64,000 nucleotides of DNA from Deinococcus sp. HSC-46F16 (GCF_024171495.1 NZ_JALJZW010000002.1:186001-250000); one strand, 5' to 3'; shown: positions 12,702 to 34,431, counted from the first letter of the stretch. Notes: generated by a model from the sequence alone, not told the origin. A program made the numbers and translations.

Positions 12702-12705
<4 letters not shown>
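11815..12705 (+). CDS. livH: branched-chain amino acid ABC transporter permease LivH
   Basis: The 296-residue membrane protein has about eight hydrophobic segments and LivH landmarks: N-G-A-F-Y-A-L-L-S-L-G-L-A, I-V-N-F-M-H-G-A-L-Y-M-L-G, R-A-S-T-E-N-P-G-V-T-R-A-F-G-I (cytoplasmic EAA-like loop) and V-V-I-G-G-M-G-S-I. The ATG at 11815 follows directly on the repeat element; no good Shine-Dalgarno is visible. LivM overlaps its stop. Confidence 0.92.
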
Positions 12706-13658
<953 letters not shown>

Positions 13659-13679
13659 GCTGCCCTCCACCCCCTCCCC

Positions 13680-13706
13680 GCCCCTGCTCCCGCGCGGGGG
13701 CTTTTC
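13680..13706 (+). terminator. intrinsic terminator of the liv operon
   Basis: GCCCC pairs with GGGGC around a GC-rich loop, followed by four T. Confidence 0.7.
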
Positions 13707-13799
13707 CGTTCAGGCGGGAGGCGACCAGGGGCACCCTTGGGCCTTCGGCTGCGCTGTTCAGCGGATGCGCCGCGCTGGGAGGGCAGTCAGGATGACGGG

Positions 13800-14233
13800 G
13801 TGGCCTTCACCCTTACCTCCGCCCCGCTGTCCGACCTCCCCGAGCTGCTGAGTCTCTACGCCTCGGTGGGCTGGACGAGCTACACCCGCGACCCGGAGGC
13901 GCTGGCCTGTGCTCTGCGGCAGTCGGGCTTCGTCTGGGCCGCGTGGGACGGGGCGGGCGACCTGATCGGCCTGGTGCGCGGCGTCACCGACGACGTGAGC
14001 ATCCTGTACGTGCAGGATCTCCTCGTTCGTCCAGAATGGCAGCGCCGGGGCGTGGGGCGGGCCTTGATGAAAGCCGTGCTGGAGCGGTACGCCCACGTCA
14101 TGCAAATGGTGCTGCTCACGGACGATCGGCCGGAGCAGTTCGCTTTTTATCAGTCCCTGGGCTTTCACAACACCCGCGACCTCGTGACCACCCCGACGAA
14201 TGCCTTCTACCGGACCACCCAGGCGAAGCTGTC

Positions 14234-14237
<4 letters not shown>
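13800..14237 (+). CDS. GNAT family N-acetyltransferase
   Basis: The 145-residue protein has the GNAT core V-Q-D-L-L-V-R-P-E-W-Q-R-R-G-V-G-R-A-L-M, followed by F-Y-Q-S-L-G-F. The GTG at 13800 is preferred because CAGGA lies upstream at suitable spacing and the fold begins there; the frame is open back to an ATG at 13737, but that part looks non-coding. Substrate unknown. It ends convergently with nrdR, overlapping by four bases. Confidence 0.75.
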
Positions 14238-14682
<445 letters not shown>

Positions 14683-14686
<4 letters not shown>

Positions 14687-15408
14687 CGGAGCAGGGCCTC
14701 GGCCTCGGTCGGGCGCACCCTGGGCAGCGGCGGCAGCGGCACTTCCAGCACCACCCCGCGCAGGTGCGCGAGCGAGGGGGCCGCCAGCGCGAGCACCGCG
14801 TCCCCTAGGGGCCGGTCGAGCGCCTCATCGCCGCCACTGGCCCGTGAGGGAAGCACGAGGTTGACCCGCAGGTCCTCCAGATGGGCGTGTTCCACCAGCC
14901 CCCGAATCGCCCCGCGCTGGGGAAAGACATGTAGGCCCTGCTCGTCGAGGTGCGGCCCCACGATGGTCAGCCACGTCCCGCCGAGGCGGCGGCGCACGAT
15001 CTGCGCGATGGCGACGCTGCTCTTGACGTTGCAGTTGAACAGGTCCATCCACTCGCCCTCGCTGAGGAGGGTGAAGTCGGTGTGCGCCCGCTTGTCGGCC
15101 AGATGCACGATGCCGTGCAGCGCCCCGAAGATTTCGAGGATGCGGTTCTGGGCGCTGAGCCAGTCGAGCGGCACCCCCACGTCGGCCTTGAGAGGGATCG
15201 CGGTGCCCCCCGCGAGTTCCAGGCCGCTCGCGGCGGCGGCGAGCGACTCGGAGTTGCCCCCGATCAGGATCACGCTGGCCCCCGCCCGCGCCAGTCGCGC
15301 ACTGACGGCCCGCCCGTACCCCTGGTCGGCCCCCGTGACCGCCACAACCTGCCCGGCGAGGACGGGAAGGTCGGGGGGGAGGGGGGCCGGGGGAGCGGGA
15401 AGACTCAT
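14683..15408 (-). CDS. degenerate short-chain dehydrogenase-like protein
   Basis: The 241-residue protein has an SDR Rossmann start (V-A-V-T-G-A-D-Q-G-Y-G-R-A-V), compatible with NAD(P) binding. The active site is lost: the NNAG motif reads H-L-A-D, and the Y-x3-K region reads F-P-Q-R-G before A-I-R-G-L. The catalytic Ser is not evident. It is therefore probably not an oxidoreductase; a nucleotide-sensing or structural role is possible. It is coupled to nrdR through a four-base overlap. Confidence 0.8.
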
Positions 15409-15459
15409 GAGGTCAGAATAACGCCCCCGCCACGAGAGGACGGGGGCACAGGAGAGAAT

Positions 15460-15681
15460 TCAGCTCGCCTCGGGCAGCGGGCGCAGCGCTCCCGGCGGCG
15501 GATCGCCCGCCCGGTGGCCGCGGGCGCAGGGCACGCACCAGTACGCCTGATCGCCGTCGCGCAGGTCATAGAGGTCCATCCCCTGCCCGCACGAGGGGCA
15601 GACGTGGGCGTACCCGCGCCCGCTCGCCGGGTGCTGCGCCTCGCCTTCCGTGCGCCCATGAGCACGTAAAGACCGTTTCAT
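15460..15681 (-). CDS. small zinc-ribbon-like protein (73 aa)
   Basis: The 73-residue protein contains C-P-S-C-G-Q-G-M-D-L-Y-D and, 19 residues on, C-V-P-C, which fits a two-knuckle zinc ribbon (about residues 28-53). The basic N-terminus M-K-R-S-L-R-A-H-G-R could bind nucleic acid. A TAGAAT box six bases before the ATG suggests a leaderless transcript, and an 8-bp inverted repeat overlaps the start codon. Function unknown. Confidence 0.7.
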   Translation of the reverse strand: MKRSLRAHGRTEGEAQHPASGRGYAHVCPSCGQGMDLYDLRDGDQAYWCVPCARGHRAGDPPPGALRPLPEAS

Positions 15682-15702
15682 ATTCTGATTCTAACAGAAT
15701 AT
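15680..15702 (-). promoter_or_regulatory. inverted repeat overlapping promoter and start codon
   Basis: ATATTCTG (15680-15687) and CAGAATAT (15695-15702) are perfect 8-bp arms around ATTCTAA. The loop holds the -10 box TAGAAT of the minus-strand gene and one arm overlaps its ATG. This is a natural site for an autorepressor. Confidence 0.6.
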
Positions 15703-15713
15703 GGCAGGGGCAG

Positions 15714-16393
15714 TCAGAGGTCGGCCTCGTCCGTCGGATCGTCGGAGAGGTCCGGCCCCACCGCGCCCACGCCTACCCGCCGCCGTTTGCGGAGCATGGC
15801 GGGTTCCTTGTCGAGGTTGAAGACGAAGTGCCGGGGCCGCCGCTCGCGCAGCCACGTTTCCAGCGACACCAGCCGGGGCCGGAAGCGGATGAACTCGCGC
15901 AGTTGCCGGATGGGGACGAAGCGGGCCTCCTGCACGTCGCGGTCGGGGTCACGCGGGGCGAGGCTGCCGCCCACCTCCCGCCCGGTGTAGAAGAACTGGA
16001 GGTGGTGCCCCCACGTCTGCGCCTGAAACTCCACGATAAAGGCGAGATCGCGCAGTTCCACGACCAGCCCGGTTTCCTCGTAGGTCTCGCGGCGGGCGCC
16101 CTCCTGCACGAGTTCACCCGTCTCCAGCCCGCCCTTGGGCAGCGACCAGCGGCCCCGCTCACGCACCAGCAGAATCTCGTCGCCGCGCAGCACGATGCAG
16201 CCCACCCCGATGCGGGGAGCCGCGAGCGCCCGCTTCTGCCCGCGCTTCTGGGGGGCGGCGGGCACCGGGACCGCCGTGGCCCCCGACACCTGACCGGGAC
16301 CCGCCGGGGCCGGGGGCCGGGGCGAACGACGCCGACGCCGACGCCGCTGGTTGTTCCCCTGGCTCGCCGCCGCGCCCTTCATGTCCTCCGGCA

Positions 16394-16394
<1 letters not shown>
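15714..16394 (-). CDS. Nudix hydrolase with arginine-rich N-terminus
   Basis: The 226-residue protein carries a complete Nudix box G-G-L-E-T-G-E-L-V-Q-E-G-A-R-R-E-T-Y-E-E-T-G (about residues 89-110). It is preceded by R-W-S-L-P-K-G, as in Ap4A or MutT-like enzymes. The first 60 residues are disordered, with seven consecutive Arg and many Pro/Ala. The extension might bind nucleic acid or polyphosphate. Deinococci are rich in Nudix enzymes. The ATG overlaps the dnaB stop region. Confidence 0.87.
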
Positions 16395-18465
<2,071 letters not shown>

Positions 18466-18481
18466 TCTCTCCTTCGCCTTT

Positions 18482-18506
18482 AGGACCCGCCTTCACAGCG
18501 GGTCCT
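18482..18506 (+). terminator. terminator/attenuator after the pilin gene
   Basis: AGGACCCGC pairs perfectly with GCGGGTCCT over a seven-base loop; CTGTTCGTTTC follows. It probably lets the pilin be made in large excess over the membrane protein downstream. Confidence 0.75.
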
Positions 18507-18552
18507 CTGTTCGTTTCAGCTTTTGCTTTTCTATCAGAGGTTATAGGACACC

Positions 18553-20025
18553 ATGTTCATAACAAGGCACAGCTACTGGGTCACGATTATTGTAATAGCA
18601 TCCCTCGTCTCAGTGCCCACCACAGATCGGGAATGGCTTTTCCAGTACCCAAAGCTCATCCTTCTGGGGAGTGGTGTGCTGTTTGCCGGGTTGACCGCTG
18701 TCTTCTACCGACAGCAGCTCAAAAGCTCGTTGCCCCGGTGGGCCATCTATCTGCTGGTCGCCTATTTGGGCTGGACCATGCTCACCAACACCGTTTTGTC
18801 GTCGCAGCCTGCCTACACCCTGCTGGGTTGGGTGAACTGGAATGGTGGCTACGTCACCACATCGCTCTACGTCCTTACCCTGCTCCTCGCGTCTCTGGGT
18901 TGGCGTGACGGCCGTGACGCTGTGGGGGAAACCCGGTGGCTGTGGATTCTGTTCGGCTTCTCTGCCGTGATGGCTGCTATCTGTGTTCTGGAGATGCTGG
19001 GCTTCAGCCCCGTTCTGGGCAGCCCGTGGTTTGCGTGGCAGGGCCGTAGCCTCGACATAGGGGCAAGCAGCTTCCCGATCTCTACCATCGGCAACTCCGG
19101 GTGGGTCGCGGGCCTCTGGCTCCTGCTGGCTCCCCTGCCCTACCTCCTGAAGAAAGCGTCTCCCGCGTGGAGCCTGGCCTGGCACGGACTCATCGCACTC
19201 GGTGTCGGCAGTGTCCACAGCAAGGCTGTTCTCTTCACCTATGTGGCGATGCATCTGGCTGTCGCGGCCTACCAGCTCCTCTCCCCTGACGCGCCCAGAG
19301 GCCGCGCAGCGGCTCGGCCCATGCTGCTGGCCGCGACCTGCATCGTGGTGGCGTGGACTTCGACAGGCGTGATGCAAAGTCTCAACGCGGAGCTGTACGA
19401 ACGGGGCGTAGCGGGACGGCTGAACTCGAAAATCGACCTTGATCAGGAAGCCTACCGGGGAAGCGCGGCTGGGCGCCTGGCCATCTATAAGGCAAGCTGG
19501 CGTTTGATTAAGGAGCGTCCGCTGCAAGGCTGGGGTCTAGAAACCCTGCAACATCGCTTCTACGACGTGTTCACCCCGGCAGAGTACCGGACATTCATAG
19601 GACCACTGGTCAACTTGAAGCCTGAAGAATCCCTCCGGCGATTCGGTAGCCTCCATGTCGTCGTCCACAATGACCGACCCAAGCAAGCGCTGAGGATGCA
19701 GTTCTTCGACATCGTGAAACCGCACAATGTCGTGCTAGAAGAGATTTACAGCAATGGCCTCGTGGGCCTGCTTCTGCTGGCATCGGCCCTGGGATTGATC
19801 GTGCGACAGATTTTGGTCTGGGGGCGATTTCAGGAAAAGATGCTGTTGCTGGCCGTGACCCTGTATTTCGTCTACCTCCTGCTCTGGTTTACGACGATCG
19901 CGGTGACGCCCCTGGCGTGCGTTTTGCTGGCTTTCGCTTCTAGAGGTGCGGCTGGGCGGGCCATGTCCGCATCGCAAGAAGCGCAGTGGACCGCTGAGCC
20001 TGAACCTTCTACCCTCTCCCCATGA
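18553..20025 (+). CDS. O-antigen ligase / Wzy-like polytopic membrane protein, candidate pilin glycosyltransferase
   Basis: The 490-residue protein has about ten to twelve membrane segments and a large extracytoplasmic loop (about residues 300-395). The loop carries the Wzy_C-type features R-P-L-Q-G-W-G-L-E-T and, at its end, K-P-H-N-V-V-L-E-E-I-Y-S-N-G-L-V-G. Ligases of this class transfer lipid-linked glycans to lipid A or, in the PglL/TfpW group, to pilins. Position directly after a pilin gene favours the latter. Local GC is lower than in neighbours, as is common for surface-glycan genes. The ATG is 87 bp after the pilin stop. Confidence 0.82.
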   Translation: MFITRHSYWVTIIVIASLVSVPTTDREWLFQYPKLILLGSGVLFAGLTAVFYRQQLKSSLPRWAIYLLVAYLGWTMLTNTVLSSQPAYTLLGWVNWNGGYVTTSLYVLTLLLASLGWRDGRDAVGETRWLWILFGFSAVMAAICVLEMLGFSPVLGSPWFAWQGRSLDIGASSFPISTIGNSGWVAGLWLLLAPLPYLLKKASPAWSLAWHGLIALGVGSVHSKAVLFTYVAMHLAVAAYQLLSPDAPRGRAAARPMLLAATCIVVAWTSTGVMQSLNAELYERGVAGRLNSKIDLDQEAYRGSAAGRLAIYKASWRLIKERPLQGWGLETLQHRFYDVFTPAEYRTFIGPLVNLKPEESLRRFGSLHVVVHNDRPKQALRMQFFDIVKPHNVVLEEIYSNGLVGLLLLASALGLIVRQILVWGRFQEKMLLLAVTLYFVYLLLWFTTIAVTPLACVLLAFASRGAAGRAMSASQEAQWTAEPEPSTLSP

Positions 20026-20588
20026 CCCCTACCCCCCACACCGCCCTCAAGGAATGGGACACCCAGTGTCAGGCCCTCGTCGCCGGGCAGGCGGCCCTCC
20101 TGATTCGCAAGGGCGGCATCATGGAGACGCACGACGGCTTCGAGGCCGAGCACCGCCGTTTCCTCCTCTACCCCACCTTCCTGCACCAGAATCCAGCAGA
20201 ACTGCGGCCCGAGTTCGCCGGGCGGCTGCGCGAAGACCCGAGCCCCGGCCAGATCGTGTTGCCCGCGCTGGCGGAGGTCGTGGCCGTCCACCGGGTCGAG
20301 TCGCTGGAGGCCGCGCTCGCGCTGGAGCCGTATCAGGCGCTGACGGCGGGGGCCATCGAACGCCGCTTTCACTACCGGAATCGGCCCTGGGTCCACGCGC
20401 TGCTGCTGCGGGTGCGCCCGCTGCGGGTGCCGCTGGTGCTGGACGAGACGCCCGAGATGCTAGGCTGCGTGAGCTGGGTGCCGCTGGGCGATGTGGAGGG
20501 CGAGGCCGGGGCCTCGGCGTTGCCTGAGACGGAGCTGGAGCGGCTCCAGACGGAGATAGAGGCCCGCCTGAAGGCGCACGGGGCGTGA
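20022..20588 (+). CDS. DUF1802 family protein
   Basis: The 188-residue protein matches the DUF1802 pattern as I remember it: A-L-K-E-W near the start, L-L-I-R-K-G-G-I, F-L-L-Y-P-T-F-L-H-Q, and a C-terminal half with R-N-R-P-W-V-H-A-L-L-L-R-V. Its function is unknown. Start and previous stop overlap (ATGA), so it is co-translated with the membrane protein; whether they act together is open. Confidence 0.78.
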   Translation: MTPTPHTALKEWDTQCQALVAGQAALLIRKGGIMETHDGFEAEHRRFLLYPTFLHQNPAELRPEFAGRLREDPSPGQIVLPALAEVVAVHRVESLEAALALEPYQALTAGAIERRFHYRNRPWVHALLLRVRPLRVPLVLDETPEMLGCVSWVPLGDVEGEAGASALPETELERLQTEIEARLKAHGA

Positions 20589-20594
20589 CGCAAA

Positions 20595-20636
20595 GAGGAG
20601 AGGGAGGCCCGCAAGCCTCCCCCTTCTCTTTTGCCG
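20595..20636. terminator. bidirectional terminator between convergent genes
   Basis: GGAGGC and GCCTCC form the stem core with further pairing of GAGAG/CTCTC type on either side, ending in CTTTT on the plus strand. It lies between the stops of the DUF1802 and lipoprotein genes. Confidence 0.75.
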
Positions 20637-20642
20637 TGCCGC

Positions 20643-21116
20643 TTACTGCCCAGCGGCCACCGCTTCGAGGTCGTAGTTGTTCAGCACGGTCGTCTGAACC
20701 TCACGGTTGGCAGTGTTGTAGATGTTCCAGCCCACCGTGGACCCGGCAAAGAGGGCGTTGTCGCGCTGCGAGTAGACCAGCACCTTGCCGTTGTCGCGGC
20801 TAAGCACCGGCTCGCCCGCCGTGTAGCGGCCGTCGTTGTTGGCGTCGCGGAAGACGATCACGCGGTAGGTCCCGTAGGGCACGTCGCGCGGCAGAGTCAG
20901 GGTGTAGCCCCCGGTCAGGAACTTGTCGATGACCTGCACCTGAGTGCTGTCATTGGTGTACTGACCATTGTTGTAGCCCACGACCGCGAGGCCGAGGTTC
21001 TGGTTGGCGCTGAAGCCCTTAAGCTGGCCCGACACGGCGGCGCTGCGGGTGCCGAAAATGCTGCACGAGGAAAGGGCCAGGGTGCCGAGGGCGGCGACAA
21101 TCAGCATCTTTTGCAT
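20643..21116 (-). CDS. putative lipoprotein (157 aa)
   Basis: The signal ends in a lipobox L-A-L-S-S-C (Cys at residue 18), so the protein should be lipid-anchored. The mature part has a beta-rich look, with V-P-Y-G-T-Y-R-V-I-V-F-R-D-A-N-N-D-G-R-Y: a carboxypeptidase-regulatory-like or DUF2141-like fold with a calcium-type D-x-N-x-D-G loop. Shine-Dalgarno AGGAGG lies eight bases before the ATG. Function unknown. Confidence 0.78.
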   Translation of the reverse strand: MQKMLIVAALGTLALSSCSIFGTRSAAVSGQLKGFSANQNLGLAVVGYNNGQYTNDSTQVQVIDKFLTGGYTLTLPRDVPYGTYRVIVFRDANNDGRYTAGEPVLSRDNGKVLVYSQRDNALFAGSTVGWNIYNTANREVQTTVLNNYDLEAVAAGQ

Positions 21117-21293
21117 GGTGAAACCTCCTGGGAGATGAACTGCGGAAACGTCCCCACCGTACCCGCCGCCACCGCTCCGGGCTACGGGGCTACCCTTCCC
21201 GGCCGACTCACCGGAGACTCATTCTTGGGGCGAAAGTGGGCGGTTACCTGACTGGGTCTTGAGGTGCCCAGCCACGCTGCTAGAGTGACCCCC

Positions 21294-22039
21294 ATGCAGC
21301 ACCGGCCCTTTACCGCTCTCGCCGCCGTCTACGACGCAATTATGGCCGACGTGGAGTACGACCACTGGGCGGATTTCGTCCTGACTTACGCCCGCGACGG
21401 CGGCCTGGAGGGGAGTGCGGCCCTTGACCTCGCCTGCGGCACCGGGGGCTTCACGCGCGAGTTGCACCGGGCGGGATGGACGGTGACCGGGCTGGACGGC
21501 AGCGCCGAGATGCTGGCGGTGGCCCGCGAGCGCTTGCCCAGCGAGGTCGAGCTGACCGTAGGCGACCTGCGGACCTTTGACCTGGGATACACCTTCGACC
21601 TCGTGAGCTGCGTGTTCGACAGCCTGAACAACCTGCTCACGCCGGAGGCCCTCGGGGCAGCGCTGGGGCGGGCGCGGGCGCACCTGCGGCCGGGCGGCCT
21701 GCTCGCCTGCGACCTGAACACCCGCCTCGGCGTGCGCGAGCTGTGGGAGGGGGGGGCGGTGGAGGGGCTGGCAGCCACCCCCGACGGCCGAGAGGTGCAT
21801 TACCACTGGTCGCACCACCACGACCCGGAGACGGATCTCGGCATCGTGCAGGCCTTTTGCCGGGTGGAGAACGGCCAGGGCGGCTGGGAGGAGTTCACCG
21901 AGACGCACCGCGAGCGTGGCTATGACCCGGCCGACCTAGAACCGCTGCTGCGGGCGGCGGGCTTCGAACGGTGGGAGATCGTCGAGTATCCCGACTACGC
22001 CCTGCCGACCCCGGAGACGCCGCGCGTGTGGGTGTTCGC

Positions 22040-22049
<10 letters not shown>
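21294..22049 (+). CDS. class I SAM-dependent methyltransferase
   Basis: The 251-residue protein has methyltransferase motif [13 protein letters not shown] (about residues 43-54), then G-L-D-G-S-A-E-M-L and a post-[11 protein letters not shown]. Substrate unknown. The ATG at 21294 is chosen because TAGAGT (21281-21286) is seven bases upstream, suggesting a leaderless message. gpsA overlaps its 3' end by ten bases. Confidence 0.87.
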
Positions 22050-23011
<962 letters not shown>

Positions 23012-23012
23012 A

Positions 23013-23570
23013 GTGACCCTGCTGGAGCGGGCAGAAGCCTTCGCCCGGCCCTTCTATGCCGAGCCGGGGCGGACCTACCACACGGCTCAGCATATTCAGG
23101 CGGTGCTGGACGCCCTCGCGTCGCGGGGGGTGCTGACCCCCACCCTCGCCCTCGCGGTCTGGGGCCACGACCTGATCTACGACCCTAGAGCCGGGGACAA
23201 CGAGGCGCGGAGTGCCGCCGTCTTCGGGGAGTGGCTGGCGGCGCAGGGTGCGGACATGGACCTGATCCCGGAGGTCCGGGCACTCATTCTCGCCACCCGG
23301 CATACCGACCCACCGTCTACACGGGCGGGGGCGCTTCTGGTCGATGCCGACCTGAGCATCCTGGGCGCAGACCCGGCCACCTTCGCCGCCTACGACCGGG
23401 CCATCCGGCAGGAGTACAGCTTCGTTCCCGAGAAGGCTTACCGGATGGGGCGGGCGCAGGTCCTGCGCAGCTTTCTGGACCGCGACCGCATTTACACGGC
23501 GCCGGAATTCGCGGGACTGGAGGCGCAAGCGGGGGCCAATCTCCGGCACGTCCTGCGCGAGCTGGAATAG
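23013..23570 (+). CDS. HD-superfamily metal-dependent phosphohydrolase
   Basis: The 185-residue protein shows HD-type metal ligands: [19 protein letters not shown] and D-A-D-L-S-I-L-G. This is the predicted metal-dependent hydrolase group related to nucleotide phosphohydrolases. The GTG at 23013 follows GGAGGG by five bases and sits one base after the gpsA stop, so the genes are co-transcribed. Substrate unknown. Confidence 0.85.
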   Translation: MTLLERAEAFARPFYAEPGRTYHTAQHIQAVLDALASRGVLTPTLALAVWGHDLIYDPRAGDNEARSAAVFGEWLAAQGADMDLIPEVRALILATRHTDPPSTRAGALLVDADLSILGADPATFAAYDRAIRQEYSFVPEKAYRMGRAQVLRSFLDRDRIYTAPEFAGLEAQAGANLRHVLRELE

Positions 23571-23573
23571 AAA

Positions 23574-23597
23574 AACCGCCCCCGGTGGGAGGCGGTC
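23574..23597. terminator. terminator between the HD gene and the V-ATPase operon
   Basis: AACCGCC and GGCGGTCTT pair around CCCGGTGGGA. On the minus strand the stem is followed by a run of T (TTTTTC), so it chiefly ends the V-ATPase operon. Confidence 0.8.
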
Positions 23598-23612
23598 TTG
23601 GGCTGGGGGCGC

Positions 23613-24287
<675 letters not shown>

Positions 24288-24312
24288 AATTCACCTCCTT
24301 CGTCGGTGGGTG

Positions 24313-24373
24313 AGTGGGAAGTGGTGAAAGGGGAGTGGAAAAGGCCCTTCCCACTGCCAACTTACCACTCCCC
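24313..24373. repeat. low-complexity inverted-repeat element between atpB and atpD
   Basis: AGTGGGAAG (24313-24321) is complemented by CTTCCCACT (24347-24355), and GGGGAGTGG (24330-24338) by CCACTCCCC (24365-24373). The arms are built from degenerate GTGG/GGGA words. The element nearly fills the 94-bp spacer. Confidence 0.75.
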
Positions 24374-24381
24374 ACGGACTG

Positions 24382-27548
<3,167 letters not shown>

Positions 27549-27563
27549 TTGGTCTCCTTCGGA

Positions 27564-27628
27564 GAGGTCGAGGGGTCGAGAAGTCGAAGGGTCGAGAGGA
27601 ATTCTAGACTTCTCGACCTCCCGACTCC
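27564..27628. repeat. low-complexity inverted-repeat element between atpF and atpA
   Basis: GGTCGAGAAGTC (27574-27585) is perfectly complemented by GACTTCTCGACC (27607-27618); flanking GAGGTCGAG and CTCGACCTC copies extend the pairing. It occupies most of the 89-bp spacer. Confidence 0.75.
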
Positions 27629-27637
27629 CCGACGACT

Positions 27638-27978
27638 TCACAGTTTGATATCGAACCCGATGGTGTCCCGCACCAGCTTGCCCATATACGCCTTGGCGTC
27701 CACCGTGTCGGCGGCAAAGGCGTCGCGCAGGCTGGGAATGGGCAGCAAGATGGGCAGGTCGCGCCCGCGCATCACCCGCGCGGTCGCCGTGGCCGGATCG
27801 GGCACCAGGCCGGTGTCCACGGCCACGAGGCCGTAGCGTCCCTCCACGATCAGGCGCTCGAGGGCCGAGACCGCCTCGCCGGGCGTGGTCTCGATCACCT
27901 CGGCCCCGGCGAGCCGGTAGCCCGTCGCGGTTTCGGCGTCGGTGAGCACCGCCACCCGCTGGGTATTGGTCGCCTGGG

Positions 27979-27982
<4 letters not shown>
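27638..27982 (-). CDS. atpF: V-type ATP synthase subunit F
   Basis: Subunit F binds the D shaft and regulates rotation. The 114-residue protein has the CheY-like F fold: [17 protein letters not shown] at the start, [10 protein letters not shown], and L-P-I-L-L-P-I-P-S. Its start overlaps the atpC stop. Confidence 0.93.
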
Positions 27983-28962
<980 letters not shown>

Positions 28963-28976
28963 GGGAAAAAGGGTCC

Positions 28977-29537
<561 letters not shown>

Positions 29538-29538
29538 A

Positions 29539-29838
<300 letters not shown>

Positions 29839-29856
29839 GGCAGACACTCCTGAAAG

Positions 29857-32234
<2,378 letters not shown>

Positions 32235-32433
32235 CTCCCTCCTCCTTTCCCTATCGTCACCCAGTCCACCCGTGCGAAAGCCCCGTCCGTCAGGGCGGGT
32301 TCCGAGGGGGGTCCTGAGCTGCGGTTGGTGGCCCGACTGTAGGTCAATACGCTGTCAGACTCGCGGCCCATCCTAACACAGGCTTCATTCTGCCCCCGGA
32401 GGGCAAGCGTCCCGCCGGGGGGCCGACTCAGGT

Positions 32434-32465
32434 GCGGCCTGTCCCCACGCCGGGGAGCAGGCCGC
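32434..32465. terminator. strong hairpin downstream of amt
   Basis: GCGGCCTG (32434-32441) pairs with CAGGCCGC (32458-32465), and inside it TCCCC pairs with GGGGA. It follows the amt stop by about 30 bp. There is no T run, so it may act as an mRNA end stabiliser rather than an intrinsic terminator. The remaining DNA to atpG (32234) shows no ORF; a TTGACC at about 32343 (minus strand) is a possible -35 for the V-ATPase operon. Confidence 0.55.
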
Positions 32466-32495
32466 GATCCCACCACCGGGAAAGGTGGCCGGGGC

Positions 32496-33802
32496 TCAAT
32501 CGCCGCCCAGCACCACTGGGGAACCCAGGCGGCCGTCGGGCTCACGGTACCCCTGCTCGCTGTGGGCGCTGAGGTCCATGCCGCCGACCTCCTGGCGCGG
32601 GGAGACGCGCAGGGGCGTCAGGTGCCCGACCAGCCGCAGCAGCAGCAGGGTGCCCAGCCCGCTCAGGGCGACGCTGGCCGCAACGCTGGCCCCCTGCACG
32701 AGCAGTTGCGGCCCCACGGCCTGCCCGCTGCCGGTCGTCCAGGCCAGCGCCCCGGTGAGCAGTGCCCCCACGATGCCCGCGACCCCGTGACAGGCGAACA
32801 CGTCCAGGGCATCGTCGGCCCACAGGCGGCGCTTGGCCTGCACTGCCCAGAAGCTGGCGGTCGCACCTAGCCCCCCAATCAACAGCGCGGCCCAGGGCGT
32901 CACGAACGCGCAGGCGGGCGTGATCGCCACCAGCCCGACGACCAGCCCGGTCGCGCCGCCCACGGCGGTGGGTTTGCCGCTGCGGGCCGCCTCCCAGCCC
33001 AGCCAGGTCAGCAGCGCGGCGGCGGGCGCGACCAGCGTGGTCAACAGCGCCAGCGCGGCCGTGTGGCCCGCCGCCAGGGCGCTGCCCGCATTGAAGCCCA
33101 CCCAGCCGAACCACAGCAGCCCCGCGCCCAGCAGTACGAAGGGGACGTTGTGCGGCACGTGCGCCGCCTGTGGGTAGCCCAGCCGTGGACCCACGGCCCA
33201 GGCCGCGACGAGGGCACTGACTCCCGCCGCGATATGAATGACGGTGCCGCCCGCGAAATCCAGCGCCCCCAGCCGGAACAGCCAGCCGTCGGCGCTCCAG
33301 ACCCAGTGGGCCAGCGGGGCGTAGACCAGCAGGCTCCACAGCCCACCGAACAGCAGAAAGGCCCCAAACCGCATTCGCTCGACAACCGCCCCACTGATCA
33401 GCGCCAGCGCGATGACCGCGAACGTCCCCTGAAAAGCCGCGAAGACGGGGGACGGCACGGTGCCGGTCAGGGTCCCGGTCAGGCCCTCCAGCCCCAGGTG
33501 CCCCAGGCCCCCGATCAGCGCTCCCCCGCCCTCCCCGAACGCCAGGGTGTACCCGGTCAGCGTCCACAGCACGAGCACCAGCCCGAGAGACACGACGCTC
33601 ATCATCATGGTGTTCAGCACGCTGGGAGCGCGGGTCAGGCCCCCGTAGAACAGGGCCAGGGCGGGGGTCATCAGCAGCACCAGCGCGGTGGCAATCAGCA
33701 TCCAGGCCGTGTCGCCGGAGTCGGGCGCCGGGGCGGGGGGTGCGGCCAGGGCGCTGCCGGTCAGCAGCAGGAGCACAAAGGCCCGCAGGAGCGCGGCCCC
33801 AT

Positions 33803-33806
<4 letters not shown>
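32496..33806 (-). CDS. amt: ammonium transporter Amt
   Basis: The 436-residue protein has a signal-like N-terminus and about eleven membrane helices. Amt landmarks are D-T-A-W-M-L-I-A-T-A-L-V-L, F-Y-G-G-L, D-F-A-G-G-T-V-I-H-I-A-A-G and the second pore His in D-V-F-A-C-H-G-V-A-G-I-V-G. It conducts ammonium or ammonia. It is coupled to glnK by a four-base overlap, the classical PII-Amt pair; PII blocks the channel under nitrogen sufficiency. Confidence 0.95.
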
Positions 33807-34195
<389 letters not shown>

Positions 34196-34292
34196 GCTGG
34201 CTCCTTGTCGGCGCACAGGGGGTCCAGAAGCCTGCCCACCTGCCCCCAGCGTAGGCGCCTGCATGCCCAGCGTCAACAGCCCACTCGCGAAA

Positions 34293-34312
34293 TGTCCAGA
34301 CTTTTGTGGACA
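34293..34312 (-). promoter_or_regulatory. inverted repeat upstream of glnK-amt
   Basis: TGTCCA and TGGACA form perfect 6-bp arms around GACTTTTG. They sit about 100 nt before glnK, just downstream of an AT-rich TATAT stretch that may be the -10 region. This is a plausible operator for a nitrogen regulator. The rest of the 272-bp gap holds no ORF. Confidence 0.45.
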
Positions 34313-34431
34313 AGTCGCATATATCTCTCTAGATTCTTCCAAAGGTCCGACCATCGGAGCGAAACGTCACCAAACAGTTGAACAGATTGCAGACCGTGTA
34401 CAGACCTTCGAACCTCTGGCCGACAGCAGAA

